Shown piece after piece: positions 48,339-59,994 of a stretch of 64,000 bases of DNA. The DNA lies in contig NC_060887.1 of the NCBI RefSeq assembly GCF_014805685.1, forward strand, positions 33,081,463 to 33,145,462, given 5' to 3'. Made by a program: the position numbers and the translations under genes. How positions within the stretch are numbered: the first letter of the stretch is position 1; every line of letters begins with the position of its first letter. The DNA comes from Silurus meridionalis. Its lineage: Eukaryota; Chordata; Actinopteri; Siluriformes; Siluridae. The notes under the pieces were generated by a model. That model saw only the letters and a program-made list of their open reading frames with translations, did no database searches and was not told the DNA's origin.

Positions 48339-48596
48339 CCTGGTGGTCTAGTGGTTAGGATGCAGTGCTCTCACCGCTGCGGCCCGGGTTCGATCCCCGG
48401 TCAGAGAACCAACCCCAGCCATTAGGGTTGCACAATCCAGTGCACTCTTAGTGCCGGTCCCAAGCCCAGATAAATGGGGAGGGTTGTGTTAGGAAGGGCA
48501 TCCAGCGTAAAAACGTGCCAAATCAAACATGCGGATCATGAATAAGGATGATCCGCTGTGGCGACCCCTAATGGGAGAAGCCAAAAGAATTTAAGT
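48339..48596 (+). mobile_element. tRNA-Glu SINE with RTE-derived body and tail
   Basis: The head (48340-48411) is tRNA-Glu-like: A box TGGTCTAGTGGTTAGGAT and B box GGTTCGATCCC, for internal RNA polymerase III transcription. The body (about 48418-48545) matches the RTE 5' non-coding segment at 29561-29654. The end (about 48547-48590, GATCCGCTGTGGCGACCCCT and AATGGGAG) matches the RTE 3' terminus. It therefore carries both ends of RTE without the ORF. RTE proteins are its likely mobiliser (inference). Confidence 0.92.
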
Positions 48597-51336
48597 CTAG
48601 TCGCCTTTTTGGGGAACTGTAGAAGGCTCATGAGCAGCTTAGCTAATATTTTATAATGACTGTAGACACAGACCTGTTTTTTTTTTTTTTTTCATAACTT
48701 ATAAATGTATAGATAATTGTGTTTCCCATAGTATATTTTACATGTTTTATTTAAACCACATTTTTGGCTAGAAAAGAGCTATGGAGCGTTGTGGCTCCCA
48801 TCGCAATACTCCACCCCCATACCATACAAATCATTCACAACCTTCCATAAAAAAGGTTAAACACATTTAATAATCATTGCAAAACCGACAATTTAAGTAT
48901 GTAAACATATTCTGTATATTCAAACTTCAGCAGAAAAACAGGTAAATAATTAAACAGGGCAACTCATTAGTACCCCCCTAGCTGGTTGCGCCCTGGGCAA
49001 CTCTATAGTTTGCCTATGCCTAGAAACAGTGCTGTGCCACCACTTAAACATATAGAAACCTGAGCTCAGGAATGTCACAGGGACCCTGGAGTTGGAGCTT
49101 CAGCACTGCTTCACTGTGCTGCCCAGGTGAAATAATATTTCATGTAGTTTAAACTATTGTCAGTATTTATACACAATGAAAAAAAACCTATGCACATTCA
49201 GCTGCTGGTAAGGTTTACAAATCAACACATCGAGCCATGCTTTGCATTTTGATCTCGAACCATGCCTCCTTCATGTATATTTACAGCCGAGCAAATCAAC
49301 TGATTGCACCAAAATCCACTTTGATTGGAGCATCAGCCGTGCTTATTTAGATGTGAGGTAACAGCAGGGTAATGAAGGCCATTCACAAGCCCTGCTCGTT
49401 CTAATGTTTTAATTACTGTAAGTGCTATCTTGTTTCCATCTGTTACCGAGCGTGTGCTAAATCAGATGCTTTGTACTCGTCCAAATTCAATTAAGCCACA
49501 CTGAGACAGACGAGGCCTCTGCATGTTGGTGAAGGAGATAACCGGAGAACACACACTAACGTTTGCTCACTCCCCATCCGTCATGTCTTGCAGGAGGAAA
49601 GCCTTTTGGAATGACAATTTGACAAGTCAAAAATCTGAACATGTTAAAAGGAAATATGCTTTGTTCTAGATTTTTCAGATTTTTTTCAGAATATATTACC
49701 ATTTTTACTTTCAGGTTTTAGTTTGTTAATGTTAAAGTAAATTTGGAATTTAAAAGCAGCCCACTTATCAACTTGTCAAATGTGCTTCCTTAATTGATGT
49801 TGTTTTCGCTTCAGTCTTACAGCAACTAAATGTTTTGCGAATGTGTAGCTATGTAACACACTTTACATTCAGTAGTATTTGTTTCCTGTGATCATTTTTG
49901 TCCACTTTCTTGTTTTTGTTCCCAGATTTCACGGAAGTGCATCACAACCTGATGACGCTAGGTGTTCTGATGGACAGACAGGAAGGCTTTTTTGTTTAAA
50001 AAAATCTAATTTTCCTTTCACTGAAAAGGCAGTGACTCAGCACTGGCCTACACTGGATTTCAATAAATCAAAAGCCTAAATGGCTGTCAATGGCTGTGAG
50101 TTTCATCAAAGGGAAGTAAGTCAAGTGTGTGCTGTGTAATGCGAGTTTGAAGTGATGCTCTGGGGACAAAGGATGTGGGGAAGTCAGATAGAGACAGGAA
50201 GGATTTGATGCACAAGTAGCTGACAGCAGCTGCTTCCATAAATAAAGCACTGATACCCCTCATTTGAGTTCATTTATTAAACTGGCCAAGCCTAAATGAG
50301 CCGGTGAATCTGATAAAGAACATAAAATTAAGCTGAGCATGTGTGGAAACTTTTATACATCTTCAATTTGTTTTGTTTTTCTACCTTTTTTTTCTGGAAT
50401 AATAAATTCATGGTGTACAAATGTATAAGATTTCATTTAAAATCTCTATTACACCAAGAGGTGCTGTACTTATTTTTATACTTTCTCTATGCTAATAAAA
50501 TGAGCCAAAGAATTATATATAAAAAAAGGATTAAACAGCAAAAGTGAACATGAATATTTTACCTGCACCCACTATGAACCGATTGTTATCTAAAACATTT
50601 ATTCCAGATGTGCAGTCATGGCTGGTAACAGTTATTACACTATAAGTTTTATAGCACTTAATATTTAATCCATTATATACTCCGAAATGAGTCTCATACT
50701 CTGTATCCTGCAGTGCGCTGAATAATTAAAGGTCTATTCGAATGGTGGATGGTGTTGAGGAGCGTGATTTACTGTCCCATGTAGGTGTGTAGTGGTACTT
50801 CAGCTTGAAAATCGCTAAGTAGAGGAGTTTGCTGGAGTTCGACTGGAGGGTAGCCCACTGCCTTCAGCACTCCATTGGTCCAGCATAATTACTCACATTG
50901 CACACACAATTAAGACCCACGGAAAGCTTAAGGCGAGAAAACACACAAGCATGCTGTGTGTCAAATCAGGAGCGTGACAACTCATTGAGAGCTTGTGACA
51001 TCTCGACCTGAGCCAACGCAAGCCTGCAGGTCTTGTCTTAATTACGATCTAATTAACGACAAGGCTTGATCGTCTATCATCTGAGCATATTTTTTTTGTC
51101 TTGCTTTTGTCTCAGCATATCAATACTGATTGTGATGTACAGTAGATATTTTTAATTACTACTTTTATCTCTATTTATGGAAACAAAGAACTGAGGTCTA
51201 TGATAAACGGTGACTTATTTTGCAAATGGTGCACTAAATAGTAGGAATCACAGTGTGCCATATATTGATTACAGTATTCCTGAGAGCATTCATTCTGCTT
51301 CAGTAACCACTTTATCTTGGTCATGGTGGACTTGGT

Positions 51337-51337
<1 letters not shown>

Positions 51338-51367
<30 letters not shown>
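51338..51367. repeat. (CA)n microsatellite
   Basis: About 15 CA units. Confidence 0.95.
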
Positions 51368-51372
<5 letters not shown>

Positions 51373-52028
51373 ATACAGACATTTGAAGGAAACAAATACT
51401 AGGGATGTGCTTCTACATAACTGAGGCTGATGTGATTTGCATCTCGATGCATAGTCAACAATACAATACATTGAAGATACATATGAATGTGATGCGATAT
51501 GATACGATTCACCCCTTTACAATGCAGTGTGATCCAATTTCAACTTGATTCAAAACAATGCGTTTCTATGCAATACGATGGAATAAAAAGAATATGATGC
51601 TATGCAATTAAATATGGTACAGATATTCCACTTTTATTTATTTGGTTCAGACAGACAGCAAATCACAAATTTACTTAAGTGCCTTCTGACTTCTAATGCA
51701 TGGCTCTTTTAATAGCAGGCTTTTAAAGTGCAAAATCAATTTTTTATTATATATAGATAAAACAGAACTTTTCCTGTTCTGTCTCCAGGAAGATGCAGCT
51801 CTACCTCTGCCATGGTAATCTGTATTCTGTGTGACTCTCAGGACACGCCTCGGTTTCTGTAGTGTTGTGATGCATCATATTCACGTAGCAGCAGTGAGTG
51901 CTAAGTGCTAAGAAAATGCACTTGAGAAACAGTTTAGCAAGGAGAAATCATTCTACATATCAAATATTGTTTACAAATTATTGGTCTCCTTCTTAAAAAT
52001 AAAAGTACAGCTACTGATAATTACAGTG

Positions 52029-52030
<2 letters not shown>

Positions 52031-52085
<55 letters not shown>
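52031..52085. repeat. (TA)n microsatellite
   Basis: About 27 TA units. Confidence 0.95.
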
Positions 52086-52089
<4 letters not shown>

Positions 52090-53636
52090 TTTTACCAATG
52101 CAAATATGTTAAAAATGATAATTCGCTATACAAATGCCAACTTGTATCTCTGATGCACACTCGCATTGGTGAATCTTACCATCTTTAGTAAATACAGTCA
52201 AATATGCAAAACTCAAGAAATTGAAATAGAATTCAACACAGACAGAAGTGCAAGCTCTTTTAACTCGTAGCAGTGCAGGTAGCCAGTGGTATCCTCTGAA
52301 CTTCCACATGTATTTGTTTAAATAAAAAACAATTGTAAATTTTGTTCCTCTTCATTTTAGGCTTTAATAGTTTACTATTATTGGTGACCCCCGGAACCGT
52401 GCTTTATGCTAATGCAATCTTTTGGCAGCTTTCACTTCCTGAAGGCTCATTTGACTCAGTATCAGTGTGGCAATCTGAAGGAGAGCCCAAATTACAGGTT
52501 GGCACTGGAACAGAGAGTAGGAGGTAGAGTGCACTTAGACTGATATGTCTCTGTGCACTGAGAAAATTGAAAATTCCTTCCCACAGCCGTTGGTAACAAC
52601 GCTGAGCAATCTGCTCACAGCGAAAACTGCCATGCTAAACTTAGTCTCAACAGTGGTAAAATGGATGCCTTCTTCAAGCCTGGTCCTGACTATGAGAAGA
52701 ACGTTGAAAATACCTCACCAAATGGGTATCGGAGGAGTGGAGTCATTCCAGCTCACATTTTGAGAAGCCTGCTTTCAGTTAGGAACTACTTACTACTACT
52801 GTTCTGACAGCAACTTTATGTATTCTAAAGGTGTGTAATAATGTCAGGTTTTTAGAAGCCTGGTATGGCTCAGAAAATGTGGTAGCTGCAGCTATTTGTT
52901 GTTTTTGGTGACTAAAGTGCTGTAGGCTGCAGTATGTGTCAAAATTAATTTACTTCACCAAACTAGCCTCTACTATCTTCTAGAACACAGACTGAGAGCA
53001 ACATACTGTAGTCCTCACAGTGCCCTCTGAGTATTTGTTTAACTGCTCACAAATCACCAGATTTTATATCATTCTTTATCTATTCTATCTTTTAATACAA
53101 AAATAGATGATGCAAGGCCAGCTTATTCTGTCAGTAAGTGTGAGGGTGACTGGGTGAGTGAGGACCTAAATGCAGGATGCGACAGGGTTAAGGAGAAAAC
53201 AGACTTAAAGTCTAGAAACACACTGGGCAATGAGGCAAGGCAAAAACACAGTCCAAAAAACAGTCTAGGGTCTAAAACACAGGAAGCAGAGTAGAGCAGA
53301 ACCAGGATCAGGATCAGGAATAGGAACAGGAACAGGACCCAGAGCAGGCAGGGTGGCAAGAATAAGTTATAAGGTGAGCAAATAGTGTAGAAGTTGTGCA
53401 CAAAATAGTGCTGGGAAAAATGCTATTGAGTGGCAGTTCTGAGGGCAGAAATGTTGTTGATGAGAGAGGTCAAAAAAGAATGGCAAGACTGGTTTGAGCT
53501 GACAAGAAGACTACACTGCCTGAAATTATCCCTTTAGCTACAAGTGTAGTGAGCAGAAAATGATCTAAGGGCATACAACATACTGAACATTAGGGAGGAT
53601 GAGCTCTAAGAGCAATGAGCAGGAATCTGATGCTAC

Positions 53637-54100
53637 CAGGTATAACATAATGACTAGTGAAGTGAATTACACTGATTACCTCTTCATCATGGCACTTGTT
53701 AGTGGGTGGGAGATATTTCATAGGCAGCAAGTGAACATTTTGTCCTCAAAGTTGATGTGTTAGAAGCAGGAAAAAATGGGCAAGTGTAAGGATTTGAGTG
53801 AGTTTGACAAGAGTAAAATTGTGATGGCTAGACAATTGGTTTATCTCCAAAGCTGCATCTCTTGTGGATGTTCCTGATTTGCAGTGATCAGAATCTATTA
53901 AAAGTGTTTCAAGGAAGGAACAGGGTTGAACTGGTGAGGGTCATGGGCGAGCAAGGCTCACAGATCCAACAGAAGAGCTACTGTAGCTCAAATTGCTAAA
54001 GAAGTTAATGCTGTTAATGCTCGACACGTCAGGACTGTTTTGCAGCAAAAGGGGGACCAAAACAATATTAGGCAGGTGGTCATAATGCTATGCCTGATCA
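53637..54100 (+). mobile_element. Tc1-like deletion derivative
   Basis: The left terminus CAGGTATAACATAATGAC and the right terminus GGTGGTCATAATGCTATGCC, then TG, are inverted copies. Inside, the start of a Tc1 transposase gene is readable (a GKCKDLSEFDKSKIVMARQL-like segment at about 53775-53840). It jumps near 54010 to the extreme 3' end of the gene (GTCAGGACTGTTTTGCAGCA, AAAGGGGGACC), so most of the catalytic domain is deleted. It could only move with transposase from another copy. Confidence 0.85.
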
Positions 54101-54104
54101 GAGT

Positions 54105-54790
54105 ATGTATATATGTATGTATGGAATCTTGCAAAATATTTCATCCACTGTATTAAGGCTGTAAAAATCACATTAACATGGTAGTACAAAATGACTTATT
54201 TAAATGAATAGTGAAGAGGTGGATCTTCCATTTGTGTTTAAAGACAGCCAGTAAATCAAATGTTTATACACACAAAGAAAGTTCATACTTGGAGCTGCAA
54301 AATAGAGTCTTGATGCATGTTTACCTTCTGTCTTGAGAGATGGGGGTAGAGGGTTGTCAAGTCATGCATGTGACTGCAAAGAACTGGGTTTGATAAGTTC
54401 AGGGAGGTGTGGACTGTTCTATTTTTGACTTTGTATGCAAGCGTCTCTGTAATATAGCCTTGACTGGTGTTAAGGTTTTGAATCGACAAGAGGACACAAA
54501 TTGCTTCAAAGCATAGTGCCATTATGACGTGATGTTTTGGTTTGTAATGGAAGCTTGCAGACGGCAGGACCAATTACTGTGAGGATGGCATTTTAGAATC
54601 AGTACTGGGTAACAGATTCACTCTGAGCACTGATTTTAGTGTCAAATCAACAAGCAGGAAATATAAAGTTGAATTATGTCTATGCCAAGCATTGATATGT
54701 GCTTCTTCTATTGTATTTTGCTAAAACACATCTTATTTCAGCTGTATTCCCTATTATTTAGAGAATAATGAAATGTTATAAAAGCTCTGT
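54105..54790. other. Non-coding stretch
   Basis: No gene or repeat recognised. The minus-strand frame at 54283-54573 has no motif. Confidence 0.4.
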
Positions 54791-54794
54791 CTTG

Positions 54795-54960
54795 AAGGGC
54801 GATGATAGCTCAGTGTTTAAGGGTTGAATGTTAGTTCGGATGGTCACAAGTTCAAATCCCAGCACCACTAAACTGCTGGGCCCTTAAACAAAGGCCCTTA
54901 ACCATTAACTGCTCAGGTGTAAGGCACTTTGAATAATGGCCAAATGCCATACATGTAAAT
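54795..54960 (+). mobile_element. tRNA-derived SINE
   Basis: GATAGCTCAGTGTTTAAGGG (A box), CACAAGTTCAAATCCCAGCA (B box), then CTGCTGGGCCCTTAAACA, AAGGCCCTTAACC and a tail ending GCCAAATGCCATACATGTAA. Same family as 48040-48235. Confidence 0.85.
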
Positions 54961-54964
54961 ATTA

Positions 54965-55488
54965 TACAGTTTATCTCTGAAAATGATCGCTCCACACTTT
55001 GGAAGAAAATTGGTTGCAGAATTGATTCCAGGAAGCTTCTGCTTGAACCCAAAATGCTTTATCTTAAATGAGATCAGACTGGCAGCCACCTATTTATGGT
55101 AATCATTTATTTTACTCAGTTTGGCACACGGTCAGACTGATCAGACAATTTTCAAATATGTCAAACTGTCATCTTTCTGTGTCAGATCATACTCATCTGA
55201 CCATGGCTTTAATCTCTCTAAGCGGTAATATCATCTGCGACATGCAAGCTCCAGTAAAAAAACAGGATTCTGCAGAGAATTTCCTTCATTTGCTGCATAT
55301 TCACTGAATGAGTCTTAACTCCTAAAACCAATGCTTTCACTCTGACAATCTGCAGCAGGTACAGGGTCACACAGTGAAAATCATCCAGTCCTTGACTTAG
55401 TGTAATCCTTCAGTGAACTGGAATGTTTCTGTTAGATTTAAAGCTTAGCACACTGTAGGTTATGGTGTCAAGCACAGCAATTACTCTG

Positions 55489-55530
<42 letters not shown>

Positions 55531-56320
55531 AATTACAGAAAAAACATAGAACACTGAAAATAACATCAGCACTTCACAACTGATGATTTCATACACCAAC
55601 TTTACAGCTCAAAAATCTCACTGTCCACTGACCCGTCAGAGTAGAGTTTAACAAATCTAGATTAAAAAATCCAGTACTGACCAAATGTAATACCATCTGG
55701 AATCTCATTACTGAGTACTTCTTTATTGCTTGTTGCCATTATAAGGAATATTTGTCTAAAATACACTTTTTATTATTTATTACATAAGAACCAGCAGTAT
55801 CTGAATTCCTAGTAATGCTATTGTATCATTGCCAGTTCCCGTGCAGAACAGGTCTCTTCTCTGTGGCACAACACTGCAGTTAATTCTGGAGGAAGATAGC
55901 AAACACACTTGCACTCTGAAGCACATGAAGTCTGCCATATCTTCTGTGTTATGTGGGAAAATAAAGGTGCTGACAATTCAATTGGCAAGCATATTGCAAA
56001 GCAATGGTGGGTCATTTTGAATCGCAAGCTGTACAGTGGTGTTCTTTTTTGCTATCATTATTATTATTTTCTTGGAGAAGGTGTTGTAAGTAATGATTTT
56101 TGCTTGACACTGGAGAAAATGGTGTGTTGTGCTGTTTCGATGGTAGTAGTAGACATTTCCAAAAACTGTATAAATCCTCATTATTGTGAGTTATGTTACA
56201 AATATCCACAATATACAAAATAAAGTTATATAAAGTGTATTACTTGAATTTTTAAAAAGCAATTGACTTGTAATTATTGTTTTGCATATATAAACGTTTA
56301 AATGAACAGATTTCAAAACC
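54965..56320. other. Non-coding stretch with (CT)n
   Basis: No gene recognised. A (CT)n microsatellite at 55490-55527. Frames at 55068-55307 and 55818-56223 lack motifs. Confidence 0.45.
55490..55527. repeat. (CT)n microsatellite
   Basis: About 19 CT units. Confidence 0.95.
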
Positions 56321-56324
56321 TTGA

Positions 56325-56575
56325 ACCGGTGCAACCCAGATGAGGATGGGTTTCCTCTAGAGTCTGGTTCCTCTCAAGGTTTCTTCCTTATGCCATCTCG
56401 AGGAGTTTTTTCTTGCCACAGTCGCCACTGGCTTGTTCATCAGGGACAAACTTACTTATAAAGAACATATTCACTTTTAATCACCACATTACCTGTGTAA
56501 AGCTGCTTTGAGACAATGTTCATTGTTAAAAGCGCTATACACATAAAAATGAATTGAATTGAATGATCTGATATA
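56325..56575 (+). repeat. L2 LINE 3' untranslated region, sense
   Basis: CAACCCAGATGAGGATGGGT, GTTCCTCTCAAGGTTTCTTC, TCGAGGAGTTTTTTCTTGCC, then AAAGCTGCTTTGAGACAATG and the terminal ATGAATTGAATTGAATG repeats, the known end of fish L2 elements. Confidence 0.9.
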
Positions 56576-56644
56576 TTTTGATGAAAGAACAATATAAGTT
56601 ATAAAACTTGACAGATTTGCTCATTCGAATATCCCATATCCAGT

Positions 56645-56790
56645 TCAATTCTTGTTTTATCTGAATGGCACTTTTAACAATAGACATTGTCACAAAGCAG
56701 CTTTACAGAAATCTTGGATGTGGATTAAGATCCCTAATGAGCAAGCCAGAACTGACAGTGAGAAGCACAAATAAAGAGGAATATTAAGAG
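56645..56790 (-). repeat. L2 LINE 3' untranslated region, antisense
   Basis: CACTTTTAACAATAGACATT, then GTCACAAAGCAGCTTTACAG: the L2 tail in reverse. It faces the sense tail at 56325-56575, so the two L2 3' ends converge. Confidence 0.85.
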
Positions 56791-56952
56791 GAGCAAGATT
56801 AAAAAAGTTACCTGTTCTCTGATGTACACAGAAAGCACCAGTAAAATATCAATTAGATTTCTCATTGTTTAGCACTTTTAATTATGCACGTTGTCACAAA
56901 GACAGAAATAAACATATTACAGAAATACTTATTTTATATTTCTCCCTAAACA

Positions 56953-57060
56953 GCCAAGGCGGTAGCTCAGTAGTTAAGGCTGGGTACTGATTGAGGGTTA
57001 TGGCGGTTCAACCGCCTGAGACGAAATCCTGGGTGACACCAGATAATGCAATTCTAAATA
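56953..57060 (+). mobile_element. Probable SINE fragment
   Basis: GGCGGTAGCTCAGTAGTTAA resembles the A box of the tRNA-derived SINEs and GGCGGTTCAACCGCC a distorted B box. The body is not recognisable. Confidence 0.5.
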
Positions 57061-57239
57061 ATGTCTCTTCTAAAGCTGTTATATGGTAAACATGTGCACC
57101 TGTGTAACCAGGTACATATGAGTTTAATAGCAACTATGCATATAATCAAAAAAGAAAGACCAGATTAAGAGTTGCGATCAAAAGATGGATGTCCTGCCAC
57201 AAGTCTTGCCAGAATAAAGTAGAAAAAAAGGTTAATAAT

Positions 57240-58320
57240 AGTTAATGACTCAATTAAATTTAAATCTTAATTTGGTTTTTACTGGTGAAACACAAAGTAT
57301 GAAGCTAATAGCAAGTTTATGAATAATTATACTTAAAAAAGAAAAAGCATTAGGCCTGAAACAGAGCATTGTGGAAGACCAAACCTTACCTTCATGATTA
57401 GCATAACCATAATGATAATTTAAATAAGATCTAAGCCAGGAGATGGCAGTGGTGGACAGTAACGAATTATATGTAAATTTATTACTGTACTTAAGTAGTT
57501 TTTTGTGTATCTGTACTTTACTGTAGTATTTCCATTTGGGAAGACTTTTACTTTCTGCACAACATTTCAAAGTCTAATATTTGACTCTTCACTCAACAAC
57601 ATTTTGCTAAATCACTCGTTCCGTTTTTTTTATGAGTGGATAAAAACTTAAATGGTCATACATGCAGCAAGCCACTAATCAGGGTCGAGCGCGCTCTCTG
57701 TTTTGAATGAAGTAGCTGAAAAGAAGTTTTTGGGCTCATGATAATTTAAATAGATAGCAATCAGTGTTTTACTCATTAATATAATTCTATTAATAGAATA
57801 ATAAGAATCTTTTCACATAAACTGAGTTGATTAAGCAAGAGTCATGTGACAAAAATGATAAACGGATCATTATAGCCTCAATAAATCATAGTAATTTGGA
57901 TACTTAAGTGAGAGTTTAAAGGGAACATATTTACTAGAGTATTATTTTACAGAGTGTCTCTCTACTCTAACTCAAGTACATTGTGTACTTCGTCCACCAC
58001 TGGGAGATGGTCATTCCCTCAACTCTAACATTTTATCATCTTTCAAAAAGAATCTTCCATAAAGAAAATATGATCAATGGTGACAAAAGATGCACCAAGG
58101 TCAAGTAACACAAACAAAGAGACACAACCCCGATCAGACCCCAGTTGGTCATCTGACACTTTAACCAGCACTGTGTTTGTGCTGTGATGAGGCTCAAATA
58201 CTGGCTGAACAATTTCATAAATTCTATTTCTATATAAGTATAAAAAAAAATCTTCTGTAATAAAGCTTTTTCTAGTATCTTGATATTGGCCCATATTAGG
58301 ACAGCTGACAAAGCTTTTGG
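57240..58320 (-). pseudogene. L2 LINE RT, interrupted by a hAT MITE
   Basis: Minus-strand L2 RT in two pieces. Upstream (58320-58011): a YRPISN-like end, then QPVFEPHHSTNTVLVKVSDD and VLLDLGASFVTIDH (the AAFDTIDH block, catalytic Asp region altered). Downstream (57446-57240): WLRSYLNYHYGYANHEGKVW and a damaged [15 protein letters not shown] block near 57390-57330. The YADD motif is not found. Confidence 0.8.
57447..58002. mobile_element. Complete hAT MITE (CAGTGGTGGAC family) with 8-bp TSD
   Basis: Termini CAGTGGTGGACAGTA (57447) and GTACTTCGTCCACCACTG (ending 58002). A perfect 8-bp duplication GGAGATGG flanks it (57439-57446 and 58003-58010). 556 bp, no transposase. It interrupts the L2 reading frame. 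Sister copies: 25773-30527 and 6780-7051. Confidence 0.95.
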
Positions 58321-58329
58321 GTCAGATTT

Positions 58330-58580
58330 TTTAAATCATTGGTTTGAGGCTAAGAAAATTTGGCATGCCGAGCCAAACCCTCAAAAGCTTCTACAGTTGA
58401 GAACACCCTCCCCAGCTCCATCCCAGTCTAGTTTAAAAGATACACAGCCCAGGTCTCTTAGCCCAGGTTGGGTAGTAAAATCTGGCTAAACCATTGCTGG
58501 AACAGCCTTACCCACACTGGAGCACCCACAGGCCATCCATCACTTCTGACACAGATTTCCCTATGATCCTAAAAGTTGTG

Positions 58581-58634
<54 letters not shown>

Positions 58635-58905
58635 GTAAACAATATCAATGTACAGCACTGAATCCACCTCTGCAGGGCTTTACCCATACAGGTTTTCCAT
58701 GTTTACATTGAACACTAAACAATAATTACACTTACATACTTTTTTTCTCTCTTCTTCTTGCATTTGCACTATTGCAGTTTTGTAAATTTAAAATGTTATG
58801 TGTTTTATGTCTTTGTAACACTTTAGGTTAAGCTAAATGTAATTTGCTCTATGAGAAAAAATATTAATTAAAAGTGCACTAAAACCATCATCTGTAGGCT
58901 AAAGC
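58330..58905. other. Non-coding stretch with (CA)n
   Basis: No gene recognised. It contains a (CA)n microsatellite at 58582-58632. Confidence 0.5.
58582..58632. repeat. (CA)n microsatellite
   Basis: About 25 CA units. Confidence 0.95.
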
Positions 58906-58909
58906 TGAT

Positions 58910-59990
58910 TTGTAGTTTCCCTTCAGGAACTCGAGCTTTGGGAATGCTTCCGCATTGTTCACGCCTGAATCATGTGTGCAATCAGTCCAATGGAAAGCGT
59001 GGCATTACATCAACCACCAGGGGTCTGCGATCTTGCCTCCAGTACAAGCTGGTGCGTTAGATCCTCCTGTGGGCCCAACAGAAGCTGAGAGCTGCGTATA
59101 TTCCAGGCAATTAAAACGAAGTAGCAGACGCCCTCTCGAAGGCAAAGGCCGAGGCCCGAGGAATGGTGACTCTAACTGGATGAATTGGAGCAAATCTGGG
59201 AGAGATTTTACAGCGCACAAGTAGACCTGTTCGTGACTCAGGTGACCCAGCCACTCTAGGCCTCAGCCCAAAAAAAGCTTGACTGACTGCGAGCACTGGA
59301 CATATAGGTCCACAGAACAGAACAGCTATTCGTCTGCTATGGCCCTCTGAGGAAGGGTCTCCCTGCGAACAAGCAGACCGCCAGCAGGTGGATTGTGGAT
59401 GTTATATCATCCTCCTATGAGTCCTCTGGTCTTCCCGCTTCTTTTGGGGTCAGAGCTCACTCTACTCTACTGTAAAGTGTGGCAGCCACTAAGGCTTTGT
59501 CCTCTGGAGTTTATCTCCAGGACATCTGTAATGCTGCGGCTGGTCCACCCCACTGACCTTTGTAGGGTTTTAAAGCTTTGACCTCAGTGCCACTCCTGGC
59601 CCCTCTGTCCTTCGTTCAAGCTGTGCCCATCCACACTAGGCAGGGATTGGTCAGTCTGGCATTATTGGACTTCCATTCCCAAAGCGTTCCTGAAAAGGGA
59701 ACGACTCCAGGTTACGAATGTAACCATGGTTCCCCGAGGGAACGAGACGTTGTGTCTCCCAGCCACACTGCCGGCATCCCTGCAGCACTTCCTCCTCATT
59801 TCAGAAGCTAGAGCCAATTTCACTCCATGTGATTTTATAGCCTCCTGGTCGTGAGGTCACCCCGCCAATGACGCTGGGCTGATTGCACACGTGATTCAGA
59901 GCGTGGACAATGTGGAGCGTTCCCAAAGCGTTGTTGACGCAGCAACTTGTTCCCTTGGGGAACCATGGTTACATTTGTAACCTGGAGACT
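58910..59990 (+). mobile_element. DIRS-like remnant: RNase H, tyrosine recombinase end and terminal repeat
   Basis: After a terminal-type fragment (TTCAGGAACTCGAGCTTTGG) comes an RNase H tail (YINHQGSAILPP region, 58999-59060). A recombinase C-terminal region is at about 59490-59600, with the nucleotide equivalent of QDICNAAGWSTPLTFV. The next block normally contains the nucleophile Tyr, but it reads GTAGGGTTTTAAAGC, with TAA (59571-59573) in the place expected for Tyr. Downstream 59704-59746 and 59948-59989 are near-perfect inverted repeats around TAACCATGGTTCCCC. Heavily decayed. Confidence 0.8.
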
Positions 59991-59994
59991 TTTG

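Larger units (their letters stand above)
48600..53630. other. Mostly unique non-coding DNA
   Basis: No gene recognised. Microsatellites at 51338 and 52031. Segments at about 49230-49560 and 50870-51080 are less AT-biased, with AATTA/TAATTA homeodomain-type words, and may be conserved non-coding elements. A segment at about 51390-51640 (words GATACGATTC, GATGCGATATG) looks like a decayed MITE. GGAACAGGAACAGGA-type short repeats lie at 53300-53340. Confidence 0.4.

Noticed and set aside
48340..48411. Functional tRNA-Glu gene
   Set aside because: tRNA-like with A and B boxes, but fused to an RTE-derived body and tail with no terminator-like T run after the tRNA part; it is the head of a SINE.
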